Positions 28,671 to 36,673 of a DNA stretch of 43,440 nt are shown here, piece by piece; the stretch's first letter is position 1, and each line of letters opens with the position of its first letter. Both the position numbers and the translations under genes were made by a program. This stretch comes from Cytobacillus oceanisediminis 2691 (GTDB lineage Bacteria > Bacillota > Bacilli > Bacillales > Cytobacillaceae): assembly GCF_007678455.1 (NCBI RefSeq), contig NZ_VEEP01000002.1:1-43440 (forward strand), written 5' to 3'. Under the pieces are notes generated by a model that worked only from the letters and a program-made list of their open reading frames with translations, was not told the origin of the DNA and made no database searches.

Positions 28671-28780
28671 GCGTAAGCGCCTCGTTCAGCCCCGACAAGC
28701 GCTGGAGGGCCTGACACTGAAGTCGTTCTTTGACTTCATTGGCAGGACCGAAGCGTCTCGAGGGGCTAGGCGCTGAAGCT
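28671..28780. repeat. Long imperfect palindromic intergenic element (REP/MITE-like)
   Basis: Nested inverted repeats: AGCGCCT (28676-28682) with AGGCGCT (28768-28774); AGCCCC (28688-28693) with GGGGCT (28762-28767); and a central TGAAGTC (28718-28724) with GACTTCA (28732-28738). GC is higher than the flanks. From memory, very similar elements are dispersed in intergenic regions of related Bacillaceae; that needs a search. There is no transposase and no clear target duplication. Confidence 0.7.
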
Positions 28781-28842
28781 GGATTAGGAATACCACATGT
28801 AGTCATCCATATCGCATGATCAATAATTCCCGATAAACCATG

Positions 28843-28886
28843 AAAAAAAAGGCTGCTAACCACCTTAGTGATTAGTCAGCCTTTTT
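28843..28886 (-). terminator. Terminator of mutY
   Basis: AAAAAGGCTG-loop-CAGCCTTTTT with T tracts on both strands. Its right arm contains the mutY stop codon, and it can also terminate yfhS. Confidence 0.85.
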
Positions 28887-29978
28887 AACTTCAAGATACC
28901 GCTTCAGCATTTTTTGGTATGGAACCGGAAATGCATATTCCTGGATCTCCTGCTCAGTAACAAGTTTTAACTGCTGAGTTTCCGGAATAGCGCTATCAAA
29001 GCTGCCGCTGAATACATGAATATTCCAAATCAGATGGGAGAAAACATGGCCGATTTCGCCTATGGAATCATTTATCTTAGGAGAAAAACCATAAAGTTCT
29101 TCAAAATGTCCGGACAGCTGCTCTCGCTGCCTTTGGAATCCGAGGTCTAACTCTACAGTCGGGAACTCCCACAGGTTTGCCAGCAAGCCAGTTTCCGGTC
29201 TTTTCCTTATAAGGATCCTTCCACTTTGATCACTAAAGATCCCTGCGGCCAGCTGGATATTTTTCTGCTTCTTCTTTTTCGTTTTTACTGGAAGCTCAGT
29301 TTGTACCCCTTCATGGAACGCCTCACAATGGTCCCTGACAGGACAAAGAAGACATGAAGGAGAAGTAGGCGTACAAATTAGGGCTCCCAGCTCCATTAAG
29401 GCCTGATTGAAATAAGATGGGTTTTCATGCGATATGATTTCCCTCACAGCCGATTCGAAAATTTTACGGGATGCAGGTCTGGCAATGTCATCCCAAATCA
29501 GGAGGATCCTCGACAAGACCCTCATCACATTTCCGTCAACAGCAGGTTCAGGTTTCCCGTAGGCTATGCTAAGTATGGCCCCTGCCGTGTATGGGCCTAC
29601 CCCTTTTAACGAAGCTATCTCTTCCGGTGAATCAGGGACTTTGCCTCCGTAATGTTCATGGACTTCCTTCACTGCGGATTGTAAGTTGCGGACACGGGAA
29701 TAATAACCGAGACCTTCCCAGGCTTTCAGGACCTTTTCTTCATCCGCGGATGCAAGCGCCTCTATGGTTGGAAATCTTTCCAAAAATCGATTAAAATAAG
29801 GGATGACAGTATCTACTCTAGTTTGTTGGAGCATGATCTCAGATACCCACACTTTATAAGGATCCTGATCCTTTCTCCATGGCAGTTCTCGCTGCTCGCT
29901 AACAAACCATCCTATCAAGTCATCCTGAAAGGATTTTTTATCCATTTTATCTACACATTTCTTGATGTCAGTTGCCAC
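28872..29978 (-). CDS. mutY: A/G-specific adenine DNA glycosylase MutY
   Basis: MutY removes adenine mispaired with 8-oxoguanine. In the 368 residues are the catalytic Glu47 (SEIMLQQT), the helix-hairpin-helix [14 protein letters not shown] (about 124-137), catalytic Asp148 (VDGNVMRV), the 4Fe-4S ligands in [17 protein letters not shown] (C-X6-C-X2-C-X5-C) and a C-terminal NUDIX-like domain that reads 8-oxoG. The start is GTG at 29978 with GGAGGA 6 bases upstream; Met12 is an alternative. Counterpart of B. subtilis yfhQ. Confidence 0.95.
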   Translation of the reverse strand: MATDIKKCVDKMDKKSFQDDLIGWFVSEQRELPWRKDQDPYKVWVSEIMLQQTRVDTVIPYFNRFLERFPTIEALASADEEKVLKAWEGLGYYSRVRNLQSAVKEVHEHYGGKVPDSPEEIASLKGVGPYTAGAILSIAYGKPEPAVDGNVMRVLSRILLIWDDIARPASRKIFESAVREIISHENPSYFNQALMELGALICTPTSPSCLLCPVRDHCEAFHEGVQTELPVKTKKKKQKNIQLAAGIFSDQSGRILIRKRPETGLLANLWEFPTVELDLGFQRQREQLSGHFEELYGFSPKINDSIGEIGHVFSHLIWNIHVFSGSFDSAIPETQQLKLVTEQEIQEYAFPVPYQKMLKRYLEVKKAD

Positions 29979-30026
29979 TTTTGTTCCTCCAGGTGTTAAA
30001 CTTTCCGGAAATTTGGGAATATAATA

Positions 30027-30323
30027 TTAACGCTTCTGCTTAATCGCCATGAAGCCAATTCGTTCGAGTCCTCCCGGAACGAAATCCTCCAGCATTCCAA
30101 AAACAGAATGGTCCCGGGAAAGACGCATTTTTTTCATTGCATGATAATGGGCTTCAGTCGGCACAAAAAATGATTCAATGAATACATTCCGCTGGCCCGA
30201 CTGGCTGCATGAAAACATATTTGCTTCGAAATCAGGAAGCATCGCGGAAATTCGATGGATGGCCTCTTGATATTGGCCAAGCAGATTTTGTTTGACTTCG
30301 TATTGGATGATCATCTGAATCAT
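30027..30323 (-). CDS. Conserved hypothetical protein, small alpha/beta
   Basis: This 98-residue protein is not confidently recognised. The N-terminus IIQYEVKQNLLGQYQEAIHR and a second strand-like segment (NVFIESFFVPTEAHYHAMKK) suggest a dimeric alpha-beta barrel (ABM/ferredoxin-like) fold such as monooxygenase-like or MIASE-type proteins, but no catalytic residues can be named. GGAG lies 8 bases before the ATG. It is 48 bases upstream of mutY on the same strand, so it may be co-transcribed with it. Confidence 0.65.
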   Translation of the reverse strand: MIQMIIQYEVKQNLLGQYQEAIHRISAMLPDFEANMFSCSQSGQRNVFIESFFVPTEAHYHAMKKMRLSRDHSVFGMLEDFVPGGLERIGFMAIKQKR

Positions 30324-30468
30324 TACGCCAGCTCCTTTATGACTAGTAAAGGGACTTAATGGTTCAACCCTTTAAAAGTAAATGATTATTTGCATTGTGA
30401 CAAGACTTTTTACTTGCCAGTTCATTTATTTAGCTTTTATCAACTATCTAAAAAAGGAGGCGGTTTCC

Positions 30469-31455
30469 ATGGATACTGGTACCCATGTTGTCATGGGGTT
30501 CGCTCTGGGCGGGTTGGCGACGCTTGATCCTGCTGTCAGCGAAAGCAGCATCACAGCTAGCAGCGTACTGGTCGCTACACTCGTCGGGTCACAAATCCCT
30601 GATATAGATACCGTTCTGAAACTGAGAAATAATGCAGTTTATATACGGAACCATCGCGGAGTCACTCACTCTATTCCAGCTGTCCTTCTTTGGCCGCTGC
30701 TTATTTCCGGGACAATATACTTTTTTAATCCGGAAGCAAATTTGCTGCACTTATGGATTTGGACATTCATTGCTGTATTCCTTCATGTTTTTGTCGACAT
30801 TTTCAATGCTTATGGAACACAGGCACTAAGGCCATTTTCGTCGAAATGGGTCGCATTGGGGGTAATCAATACATTTGATCCGATTATTTTTGCGCTTCAT
30901 GTCATCGGTTTGTTCCTCTGGGCATTTGGAGCACACCCCGGATACACCTTCTTAACGATTTATGGAATCCTTGTGCTCTACTATATATACCGATTCGTTG
31001 TGAAGCATCGAATCAAGTGTGCTGTTGAGAAAATCGTTCCGGATGCGACCGATATCATTATCGCTCCGACAATGCGGTTCAACCATTGGCGTGTAGCCGT
31101 CATGAACAAGCACCAATTCTTCGTCGGCCGCGGATACAAACGTCATGTGCGGATTCTTGACCAGTTCAACCGTGTCCCAGTTCCCGAAACTCCGGTGCTT
31201 GAAGCAGCAAAAACAGATAAGAATCTATCCGCATTCCTTTCGTTCTCACCTGTTTACCGCTGGGAATGTGATGAATATGATGATTTTTACGAAGTCAGGT
31301 TCATTGATTTGCGCTACCGCAGCAACGGGCACTATCCATTTGTCGCAGTCGTGAACTTGAACAAGGATTTGGAAATCCTCAGCTCTTACACAGGCTGGAT
31401 TTACAGTGAGGAAAAACTAAGAAAGAAACTGGAGTTCATTCCAGGAGAAGGATAA
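30469..31455 (+). CDS. yfhP: Membrane-bound metal-dependent hydrolase YfhP (DUF457)
   Basis: The 328-residue protein belongs to the YdjM/DUF457 family. Family features seen: MDTGTHVVMGFALGG at the start, GSQIPDIDT, RNHRGVTHS and HVFVDIFNAYGTQ, whose His/Asp residues are the expected metal ligands between membrane helices. About four or five helices span residues 10-190; the rest is soluble. It corresponds to B. subtilis YfhP; the substrate is unknown. Start at 30469 with AAAGGAGG 8 bases upstream. Confidence 0.88.
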   Translation: MDTGTHVVMGFALGGLATLDPAVSESSITASSVLVATLVGSQIPDIDTVLKLRNNAVYIRNHRGVTHSIPAVLLWPLLISGTIYFFNPEANLLHLWIWTFIAVFLHVFVDIFNAYGTQALRPFSSKWVALGVINTFDPIIFALHVIGLFLWAFGAHPGYTFLTIYGILVLYYIYRFVVKHRIKCAVEKIVPDATDIIIAPTMRFNHWRVAVMNKHQFFVGRGYKRHVRILDQFNRVPVPETPVLEAAKTDKNLSAFLSFSPVYRWECDEYDDFYEVRFIDLRYRSNGHYPFVAVVNLNKDLEILSSYTGWIYSEEKLRKKLEFIPGEG

Positions 31456-31620
31456 GACCAATATTTATGAGCTGTACCTTTACTATTAGACACAAAACTA
31501 ACAATGGGGGTGCAGCTTTTGTTTGGCTGGAGTCACTCCAAAACTTTATGACTTCCTTTCCCATGTGGCTGAGGAGGTTTTTCTATTATTAGGTTGGCGG
31601 TTTAATTCCAGCTGCTAAGG

Positions 31621-31725
31621 GTGCAATGAATAAGACTGAACGTGCAATTATTCTGCTTGATGGTGCAATTAACGTCGATCACTGCGCCATTATGATGTTT
31701 TACCGTGCAATTATTCAAAAGCTTG
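31621..31725. repeat. Five-unit degenerate tandem array, exact 21-bp period
   Basis: GTGCAAT begins at 31621, 31642, 31663 and 31705, and a GCGCCAT variant at 31684, each exactly 21 bp apart. Most units continue with (T/G)A(A/T)T; the rest of each unit is diverged. It lies in the 403-bp gap between yfhP and yfhJ, which otherwise shows no promoter or gene I can support. Confidence 0.7.
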
Positions 31726-31816
31726 CTCAGAGATGCAAAATAGCTGAGCGCTAGAGATGGGATTATGAAACCCACAGTAGTTAATCACACTTAATTGAGC
31801 TAATCATGCCGATAAA

Positions 31817-31848
31817 AAACAAAAATCCCCTCTTAAACGGGGATTCTC
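31817..31848 (-). terminator. Terminator of yfhJ
   Basis: On the minus strand GAATCCCC-8-GGGGATTTTTG followed by TTTTTT, 11 bases past the yfhJ stop. Confidence 0.85.
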
Positions 31849-31858
31849 TTTGTCAGGT

Positions 31859-32113
31859 TTATTCCTCTTCCAATAAATGCTTATACTTAGGATTCCTGGC
31901 AACGAATTCGTGCAGCTGGCTGCCGTAATTTTCAATCCATTGGCGGACGACTTTTTCTGTCATTTCGCTGCCCATATATTTATGGCCTGCTTTGGCGTAT
32001 GTCGCTTCAAAGTCACTCCATAACAGCTCGACCCATCTCAAAGCCTGCTCATATGTGATGCCGTTGTTTTTTTCCTGAAGCAGGCTGGCCAGCGCTTCGT
32101 GTGTTTCCTGCAT
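31859..32113 (-). CDS. yfhJ: YfhJ / WVELL-family protein
   Basis: The 84-residue protein has the diagnostic segment [24 protein letters not shown] of the YfhJ (WVELL) family. Function unknown; it is soluble and mostly helical. The start is the ATG at 32113 (MQETHEAL), preceded by AAAGGGTGATCAGG; the longer frame to 32203 is not supported. It is divergent from sspK, as in B. subtilis where yfhJ neighbours sspK. Confidence 0.85.
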   Translation of the reverse strand: MQETHEALASLLQEKNNGITYEQALRWVELLWSDFEATYAKAGHKYMGSEMTEKVVRQWIENYGSQLHEFVARNPKYKHLLEEE

Positions 32114-32230
32114 CCTGATCACCCTTTGCCAATTTTTAATATAGTTATGATTATGTGTCATTACTCGAATACTATGATTGCGTGCATCCATTCTGGAATG
32201 CACGTAATTTTACCCGTCACGGAGGGCATT

Positions 32231-32413
32231 ATGCGAAATAAAGTAACCAATTTCCCGAACCAGAACAATAATAAGCTTGAGGGCGAGCCTCGGGCAAAAG
32301 CGGAATACGCTTCAAAAAGAGCCGATGGCACGATCAATACCCATCCTCAGGAGCGCATGTATGCTTCCTCTCACCGTGAAGATGACACTTCAGCTGTCAT
32401 TAAGGACCATTAA
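32231..32413 (+). CDS. sspK: Small acid-soluble spore protein K
   Basis: The 60-residue product begins [20 protein letters not shown] and continues [18 protein letters not shown], closely matching B. subtilis SspK, a minor SASP made in the forespore under sigma-G. It is about 10 residues longer at the C-terminus. GGAGG lies 5 bases before the ATG. It is convergent with yfhH, with a shared terminator. Confidence 0.9.
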   Translation: MRNKVTNFPNQNNNKLEGEPRAKAEYASKRADGTINTHPQERMYASSHREDDTSAVIKDH

Positions 32414-32458
32414 GCATCATCCTGTGGACAGCTTAAGCTGTTCCATCCTTTAACACAT

Positions 32459-32495
32459 GAGCAAAACCAGATTCTTAATTATTCTGGTTTTGCTC
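32459..32495. terminator. Shared terminator of sspK and yfhH
   Basis: AGCAAAACCAGA and TCTGGTTTTGCT form a perfect 12-bp stem. It overlaps the last codons of yfhH. Confidence 0.8.
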
Positions 32496-32813
32496 TGTTT
32501 CCGTTAAAAGGGAAATCGGCAGTGCTTCTTCTTTACCATCTCCGTTAAGACGTGCACCCCAGGCAAATACACCATTCATATAATCGATTTTAAAGTAGGC
32601 TCCCGGGTCTCCTTCGATGCCATAGACTTCACCTGGCTTAAAATCATCCGGGTTGAGCATATAGGATCTGGCCATGGCAATCTTCCGCTCATAAACGGCC
32701 AGTTCACTTGCCATTCCCATTTGTTCTGCTTTCCTTGCCTTGTCGCGGAGACTGGCGATTTCCTGGTTCAATTCATATTCGGTCATTTCGCTGTAACGTT
32801 TTTCTCTGCCCAT
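32475..32813 (-). CDS. yfhH: DUF1811 family protein YfhH
   Basis: The 112-residue protein matches B. subtilis YfhH: an N-terminal helical hairpin (MTEYELNQEIASLRDKARKA ... ARSYMLNPDDFKPGEVYGI) followed by a small beta domain (GAYFKIDYMNGVFAWGARL). Structural studies of this family suggested a nucleic-acid-binding-like beta domain, but function is unknown. AGGAGTGA precedes the ATG by 6 bases. Confidence 0.88.
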   Translation of the reverse strand: MGREKRYSEMTEYELNQEIASLRDKARKAEQMGMASELAVYERKIAMARSYMLNPDDFKPGEVYGIEGDPGAYFKIDYMNGVFAWGARLNGDGKEEALPISLLTETEQNQNN

Positions 32814-32902
32814 ATTGATTCACTCCTGGATAGTTCTTGCTTTTAACATTCAAGCATTTAAGATATAACTAAATTATAGCATGTTATCTTAAGGAGGCTA
32901 TC

Positions 32903-33580
32903 ATGAAAGCAATCATTGTGACTGGTGCCGGCACCGGCCTTGGAAAAGAGCTCTCACTGCTGCTGGCCAAACAGGATTACCATATGATTTTGACAGGAAG
33001 AACAGAAGATAAACTAAATGCCGTCAAGGAGCAGATTGAACAATCAGGGGGAAGTGCCACCGCAATCACGCTTGACCTTCGCAATCTGGAGGATATCAAG
33101 GAGAAAGCGTTGTTGATCAGCAAAAAACATGAATTGTACGGGCTCATAAATAATGCCGGCCTCGGATACTTCGGTCCGTTCTCCGAAAGCTCCGATACAG
33201 AAATCGAAGAAATGTTCCAGACAAATGTTTTTGGAACGATCCATATGACTAAGGCCATCCTTCCCTACCTTGAACTGAATCATGAGGGCCTTGTCCTGAA
33301 CATCGTCTCGACGGCCGGACTACGGGGGAAAAAGAATGAAGCTGTCTATTGTTCCAGCAAATTCGCCGTCAGAGGCTTTACCGAAAGCCTGCAGAAGGAG
33401 TACGAAGAAACAGACATCCGTTTCGTCGCTGCCTATATGGGCGGGATGAATACTCCATTCTGGGATGAAAGCGAGCATGTGGCAGACCCGGCTAGGTTTC
33501 GTTCTGCTGCTGAAGTGGCCGGAATCATTATCGATAATCTCGAAAAACCCGAAATTGTTATAGAATCGAAAAAATCATGA
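32903..33580 (+). CDS. Short-chain dehydrogenase/reductase
   Basis: This 225-residue classical SDR has cofactor motif TGAGTGLGKE, NNAGLG, catalytic Ser in IVSTAG and YCSSK with Tyr and Lys four apart. Substrate unknown. It is shorter than usual at the C-terminus. GGAGG lies 7 bases before the ATG. It occupies the place where B. subtilis has yfhI (an MFS transporter), so this locus is variable. It is convergent with recX and its stop codon lies within the shared terminator. Confidence 0.85.
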   Translation: MKAIIVTGAGTGLGKELSLLLAKQDYHMILTGRTEDKLNAVKEQIEQSGGSATAITLDLRNLEDIKEKALLISKKHELYGLINNAGLGYFGPFSESSDTEIEEMFQTNVFGTIHMTKAILPYLELNHEGLVLNIVSTAGLRGKKNEAVYCSSKFAVRGFTESLQKEYEETDIRFVAAYMGGMNTPFWDESEHVADPARFRSAAEVAGIIIDNLEKPEIVIESKKS

Positions 33581-33599
33581 CGCCAGTCATGATTTTTTT
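33569..33599. terminator. Bidirectional terminator between the SDR gene and recX
   Basis: AAATCATGAC-GCCA-GTCATGATTT with a T7 tract to the right and A-rich DNA to the left. Confidence 0.85.
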
Positions 33600-34410
33600 A
33601 TTTCTCATTCTCTTTTTCGGAAATGAATTCATCGATCATTTCCATTGGAAATCCCTTGCGGTACAATGCCATCTTCAGCTTCTGTCTGTATTCACGTTCT
33701 GAAAGCTTACTGTACTTGCTGTGCAGTTTTTCTCCTTGAATACGCAATGCATCCATTTCAGCATCGTCTTCTTTTTCAATCTCTGTCTCATCCAAAGCAG
33801 CATGTATGATCGAAAATGAATAACCTTTGCGCCTAAGCATCTGTTCAATTTTCTGCTTAAGGATCCTCGATGAGTCCTTCTTATTCTTCAAAGCATATTT
33901 TTCACTGAGTTTGATTGCTTTTTCCAACTGTTCATCGAATGAGACCTCATCGACCACTTTTGTGATCAAATCGGGAACAATCCCTTTCTCCTTCAGTTCC
34001 AGTTTAATGACTTCCGCGCCTTTATCCGTCGTATTCAGTTGTGTCCGGACAAAAGCGTTGGCAAATTCCTCATCATTCAGGAATTTAAACTCATATAATT
34101 TATGGATTGCTTCTTTTATGACGGAATCTGAGATTTCTTTTTTCTTAAGGTGTTCACGGACTTCAGACTCTGAGCGCATGCGGTGTGAAAGATAATTGAT
34201 TGCTGTATTATAGGCTTTCCGGATATCGTCCTGAAAAAGCATTTCCGTGACCGCAAAGTCATCCAGTTCCATTCCCTTTTTCAAATTATATTTTATTAAA
34301 ACATCTTCATCGACGCTGAACGCGTACTCTTCTCCCCTTCCGCTGTCGGTAAAAATGCTGTATCTGTCTTTATTGTGTTTTTGGACGGAGATTTTCGTAA
34401 TGGCTGGCAT
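33598..34410 (-). CDS. recX: RecA regulator RecX
   Basis: RecX binds RecA filaments and inhibits or modulates them. The 270-residue protein has the repeated three-helix RecX modules, e.g. YLSHRMRSESEVREHLKKKE, KFLNDEEFANAFVRTQLN, and the C-terminal REYRQKLKMALYRKGFPMEMI. The length is that of Bacillus RecX, longer than the ~160-residue proteobacterial form. AGAGGTGA precedes the ATG by 7 bases. It is divergent from yfhF, an arrangement shared with B. subtilis. Confidence 0.92.
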   Translation of the reverse strand: MPAITKISVQKHNKDRYSIFTDSGRGEEYAFSVDEDVLIKYNLKKGMELDDFAVTEMLFQDDIRKAYNTAINYLSHRMRSESEVREHLKKKEISDSVIKEAIHKLYEFKFLNDEEFANAFVRTQLNTTDKGAEVIKLELKEKGIVPDLITKVVDEVSFDEQLEKAIKLSEKYALKNKKDSSRILKQKIEQMLRRKGYSFSIIHAALDETEIEKEDDAEMDALRIQGEKLHSKYSKLSEREYRQKLKMALYRKGFPMEMIDEFISEKENEK

Positions 34411-34509
34411 TTGATTTTCACCTCTAAAGAAACTTTAACACATTCAAAGGAGGTTTATCATTTTAAAAGCAGTACTATATACATAAAAGGAAAACTTAGG
34501 AGGTTGACC

Positions 34510-35409
34510 ATGAAAATAGCCATAACCGGAGGAACAGGGCTTGTCGGCAGGGCTTTAAGCAGTGAACTTATCCGTAACGGACATGAAGTATTCATTTTAA
34601 CCCGGAATAGGAAAGATCAAGGCAGCCATAATCCAAAATTTGTTCAGTGGCTCAATGAGGCTGACAATCCGGAAAATGAGCTTGAAGGCATTAATGCAAT
34701 CGTGAATCTTGCAGGCGCAACTATTAATGACAGATGGACAGATGAGTACAAACAGAAGATCATGGACAGCAGGATTAAGGCGACCAGCGAAGTGAACAGG
34801 ATTATCGAGTCACTTAAAAATAAGCCTCCTGTCTTAATCAATGCAAGTGCAGTGGGTTATTACGGCACCTCGCTGACAGAAGTTTTCAACGAACAATCGG
34901 ATCCAGCTAATGACTTTCTGGCTGACACGGTCTGGCGCTGGGAGGCTGCCGCAACCCAGGCAAAAGAATTAGGCTCCCGGGTGGTGCTTTGCCGATTCGG
35001 TGTGATCCTGGATAAAAATGGCGGAGCCTTGCCAAAGATGATGCTCCCGTATAAATTTTTTGCGGGCGGAAAAGTCGGCTCTGGTACTCAGTGGCTCTCA
35101 TGGATTCATATTGAGGATGTCATTCGTGGAATTATTTATGCAATTGGGAATGACCAGTTGGACGGTCCAGTAAACTTTGTCTCTCCTTCACCAGTAACAA
35201 TGGATCAGTTTGGCCAAATTTTATCCAAAGTGTTGGGACGCCCCAATTGGCTCCCGGTTCCCTCCTTTGCCCTGAAAATCGCTCTTGGAGATATGAGCAT
35301 GCTTTTGCTGGAAGGCCAGAATGTCGTTCCCTCAAAGCTTCTAAAAGCCGGTTTTAAATTCAAGTATCCAGAACTTGAAAAAGCCCTTAAAGGAATTTTA
35401 GGAAAATAA
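34510..35409 (+). CDS. yfhF: TIGR01777-family NAD-dependent epimerase-like protein YfhF
   Basis: The 299-residue extended short-chain dehydrogenase starts with MKIAITGGTGLVGRALS (Rossmann TGGTGxxG) and contains SAVGYYG and the C-terminal DUF1731-like segment. It corresponds to B. subtilis YfhF. The substrate is unknown; relatives are annotated as sugar-nucleotide epimerases or SulA-like cell-division proteins. AGGAGG lies 7 bases before the ATG at 34510. Probably co-transcribed with the tiny yfhE gene 65 bases further on. Confidence 0.9.
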   Translation: MKIAITGGTGLVGRALSSELIRNGHEVFILTRNRKDQGSHNPKFVQWLNEADNPENELEGINAIVNLAGATINDRWTDEYKQKIMDSRIKATSEVNRIIESLKNKPPVLINASAVGYYGTSLTEVFNEQSDPANDFLADTVWRWEAAATQAKELGSRVVLCRFGVILDKNGGALPKMMLPYKFFAGGKVGSGTQWLSWIHIEDVIRGIIYAIGNDQLDGPVNFVSPSPVTMDQFGQILSKVLGRPNWLPVPSFALKIALGDMSMLLLEGQNVVPSKLLKAGFKFKYPELEKALKGILGK

Positions 35410-35474
35410 AGGTGTTTAATCCCTTTCAACAAGGAAATACTTATAAGGTACACACATTGAAAGGGTGAATTGGA

Positions 35475-35597
35475 TTGGATAAGAAAAAAAGGGATAAGAC
35501 AAAGAGTACATTATCAAGCATGCAGGAAGTTACATACAGCCGAGAATTCAAAAAAGCAGACAGAGCAGGCGGCTATGCAGCTGGAAAGAGATATTAG
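35475..35597 (+). CDS. yfhE: YfhE family small protein
   Basis: A 40-codon gene starting with TTG (35475) after GAAAGGGTGAAT. The product DKKKRDKTKSTLSSMQEVTY continuing SREFKKADRAGGYAAGKRY matches the conserved YfhE family. Very basic and probably spore-associated by analogy with neighbouring small proteins, but function is unknown. A strong terminator follows 30 bases later. Confidence 0.85.
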   Translation: MDKKKRDKTKSTLSSMQEVTYSREFKKADRAGGYAAGKRY

Positions 35598-35626
35598 GCA
35601 TTAAGGCGCTTCTTTTGGAGGAACAT

Positions 35627-35662
35627 AAAAGTACGGAAATAATGCATTTCCGTACTTTTAAC
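35627..35662 (+). terminator. Terminator of yfhF-yfhE
   Basis: AAAAGTACGGAAAT-5-ATTTCCGTACTTTT, a 14-bp perfect stem. Confidence 0.9.
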
Positions 35663-35682
35663 TTTTGAAAGGGGTTTTTCGA

Positions 35683-35868
35683 ATGGGAAGAGCACATGGA
35701 CACAAAACACGTGATCGCAATAAAGCATCCCTTCCACAAGTACCAAAAAACATGAAATCTGATGGCATTGATGTAGAATTCGATCGCGATTTAGCTGACC
35801 ACGATGATCTTGAAGCAATGGCACGTTCAAAAGCTGCAGACCAGCGTGCCAAAAGCAGAAGAAAATAA
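35683..35868 (+). CDS. yfhD: YfhD family small protein
   Basis: The 61-residue basic protein MGRAHGHKTRDRNKASLPQV ... FDRDLADHDDLEAMARSKAA matches the YfhD family of spore formers, usually beside yfhE. Function unknown. AAAGGGG lies 8 bases before the ATG at 35683. It has its own terminator just behind, and follows the yfhE terminator by only 20 bases, leaving little room for a separate promoter; one may overlap the hairpin. Confidence 0.85.
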   Translation: MGRAHGHKTRDRNKASLPQVPKNMKSDGIDVEFDRDLADHDDLEAMARSKAADQRAKSRRK

Positions 35869-35880
35869 CCCTCTCATATA

Positions 35881-35919
35881 GGAAAAAGCAGAATCAAAAT
35901 GATTCTGCTTTTTCCTTTT
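35881..35919 (+). terminator. Terminator of yfhD
   Basis: GGAAAAAGCAGAATC-5-GATTCTGCTTTTTCC followed by TTTT. Confidence 0.9.
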
Positions 35920-36054
35920 AAGGGAAGGGGGAATATCTACGGTTAGCAAATCAGGAACTTGAGTTTGTGAATTACTTCACTAACTTTCGATACTTCTAAT
36001 TTACTCCCAACCGCTTCATTAAACAAGTATTTTCACTAATTGTACAAAAATAAG

Positions 36055-36174
36055 TTACCCACATACATGTGAATATTGTTAATAAATTCTCTAAAAGCTT
36101 TTAATATTAGGGTTTATTTATCTATCGTAATTTAGCGATATTTCTGTGGATAATGTGGATAAAGCTGTGGAGTA
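36055..36174. promoter_or_regulatory. Cluster of DnaA-box motifs
   Basis: Two perfect DnaA boxes in direct contact: TGTGGATAA at 36145-36153 and 36154-36162 (complement TTATCCACA). A one-mismatch box TTACCCACA is at 36055-36063, and two-mismatch copies are at 36068-36076 and 36166-36174. They lie in an AT-rich 440-bp gap between yfhD and the SASP gene. No dnaA or oriC genes are nearby. The rest of the gap shows no gene. Confidence 0.6.
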
Positions 36175-36359
36175 CTTATAAATAATAGTTTTTGTTTGTT
36201 GATAAGTTTGAGGATAATTAAATTGGCTATAATATTTACCCTTTTATTAATGCAATAAAACCTATATCCCGTAATCTGAACGGTTCATTATTTAATAATA
36301 TTCTTCTTCATTACCAATACTAACGTGAGAATGTAATGATCATTATGGAGGGATCACTA

Positions 36360-36611
36360 ATGGCAAGAAGGAATAAGATCCTTGTACCGGAAGCCAGGAA
36401 GGCACTTGATGATCTAAAAGCACAGGTAGCCGGTACAATAAAAGCGGAGGATGCAAAATTTGAAACAGCCAAAGAGGTTGGCGTTCCCCTTAATAAGGGT
36501 TATAACGGTAATCTTTCAACCCGGGAAGCTGGAAAAGTTGGGGGAAAATTGGGTGGAAGCATGGTCCGGGAGCTCGTGAAAATGGCACAGGAAAATTTAC
36601 GGAAACAGTAA
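36360..36611 (+). CDS. Alpha/beta-type small acid-soluble spore protein
   Basis: The 83-residue protein has the SASP core: the GPR-protease site KFETAKEVGVPL, then NGNLSTREAGKVGGKLGGSMVRELVKMAQ, the DNA-binding helix-turn-helix of alpha/beta-type SASP that coats and protects spore DNA. The N-terminal segment (ARKALDDLKAQVAG) is the first helix region. GGAGG lies 8 bases before the ATG at 36360; the frame from 36336 is not used. It would be transcribed by sigma-G. The paralogue (A-D type) cannot be assigned. Confidence 0.9.
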   Translation: MARRNKILVPEARKALDDLKAQVAGTIKAEDAKFETAKEVGVPLNKGYNGNLSTREAGKVGGKLGGSMVRELVKMAQENLRKQ

Positions 36612-36638
36612 AGACTTCAAACATTTGTAAAAAAACAG

Positions 36639-36667
36639 TTGACATCTGCTGGAAAATGAAATATAAT
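36639..36667 (+). promoter_or_regulatory. Consensus sigma-A promoter of the candidate small RNA
   Basis: TTGACA (36639-36644), 17-base spacer, TATAAT (36662-36667): a perfect consensus promoter. It predicts a start near 36674. It drives no protein-coding gene on this strand before the terminator at 36915. Confidence 0.85.
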
Positions 36668-36673
36668 GAATAA

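Noticed and set aside
28671-28780. A tRNA gene in the GC-rich palindrome
   Set aside because: No T-loop or anticodon-loop consensus; the fold is one long nested hairpin.
32903-33580. Horizontal acquisition of the SDR gene
   Set aside because: It replaces yfhI in the B. subtilis order, but codon use, GC and signals look like the neighbours and no mobile element is nearby.
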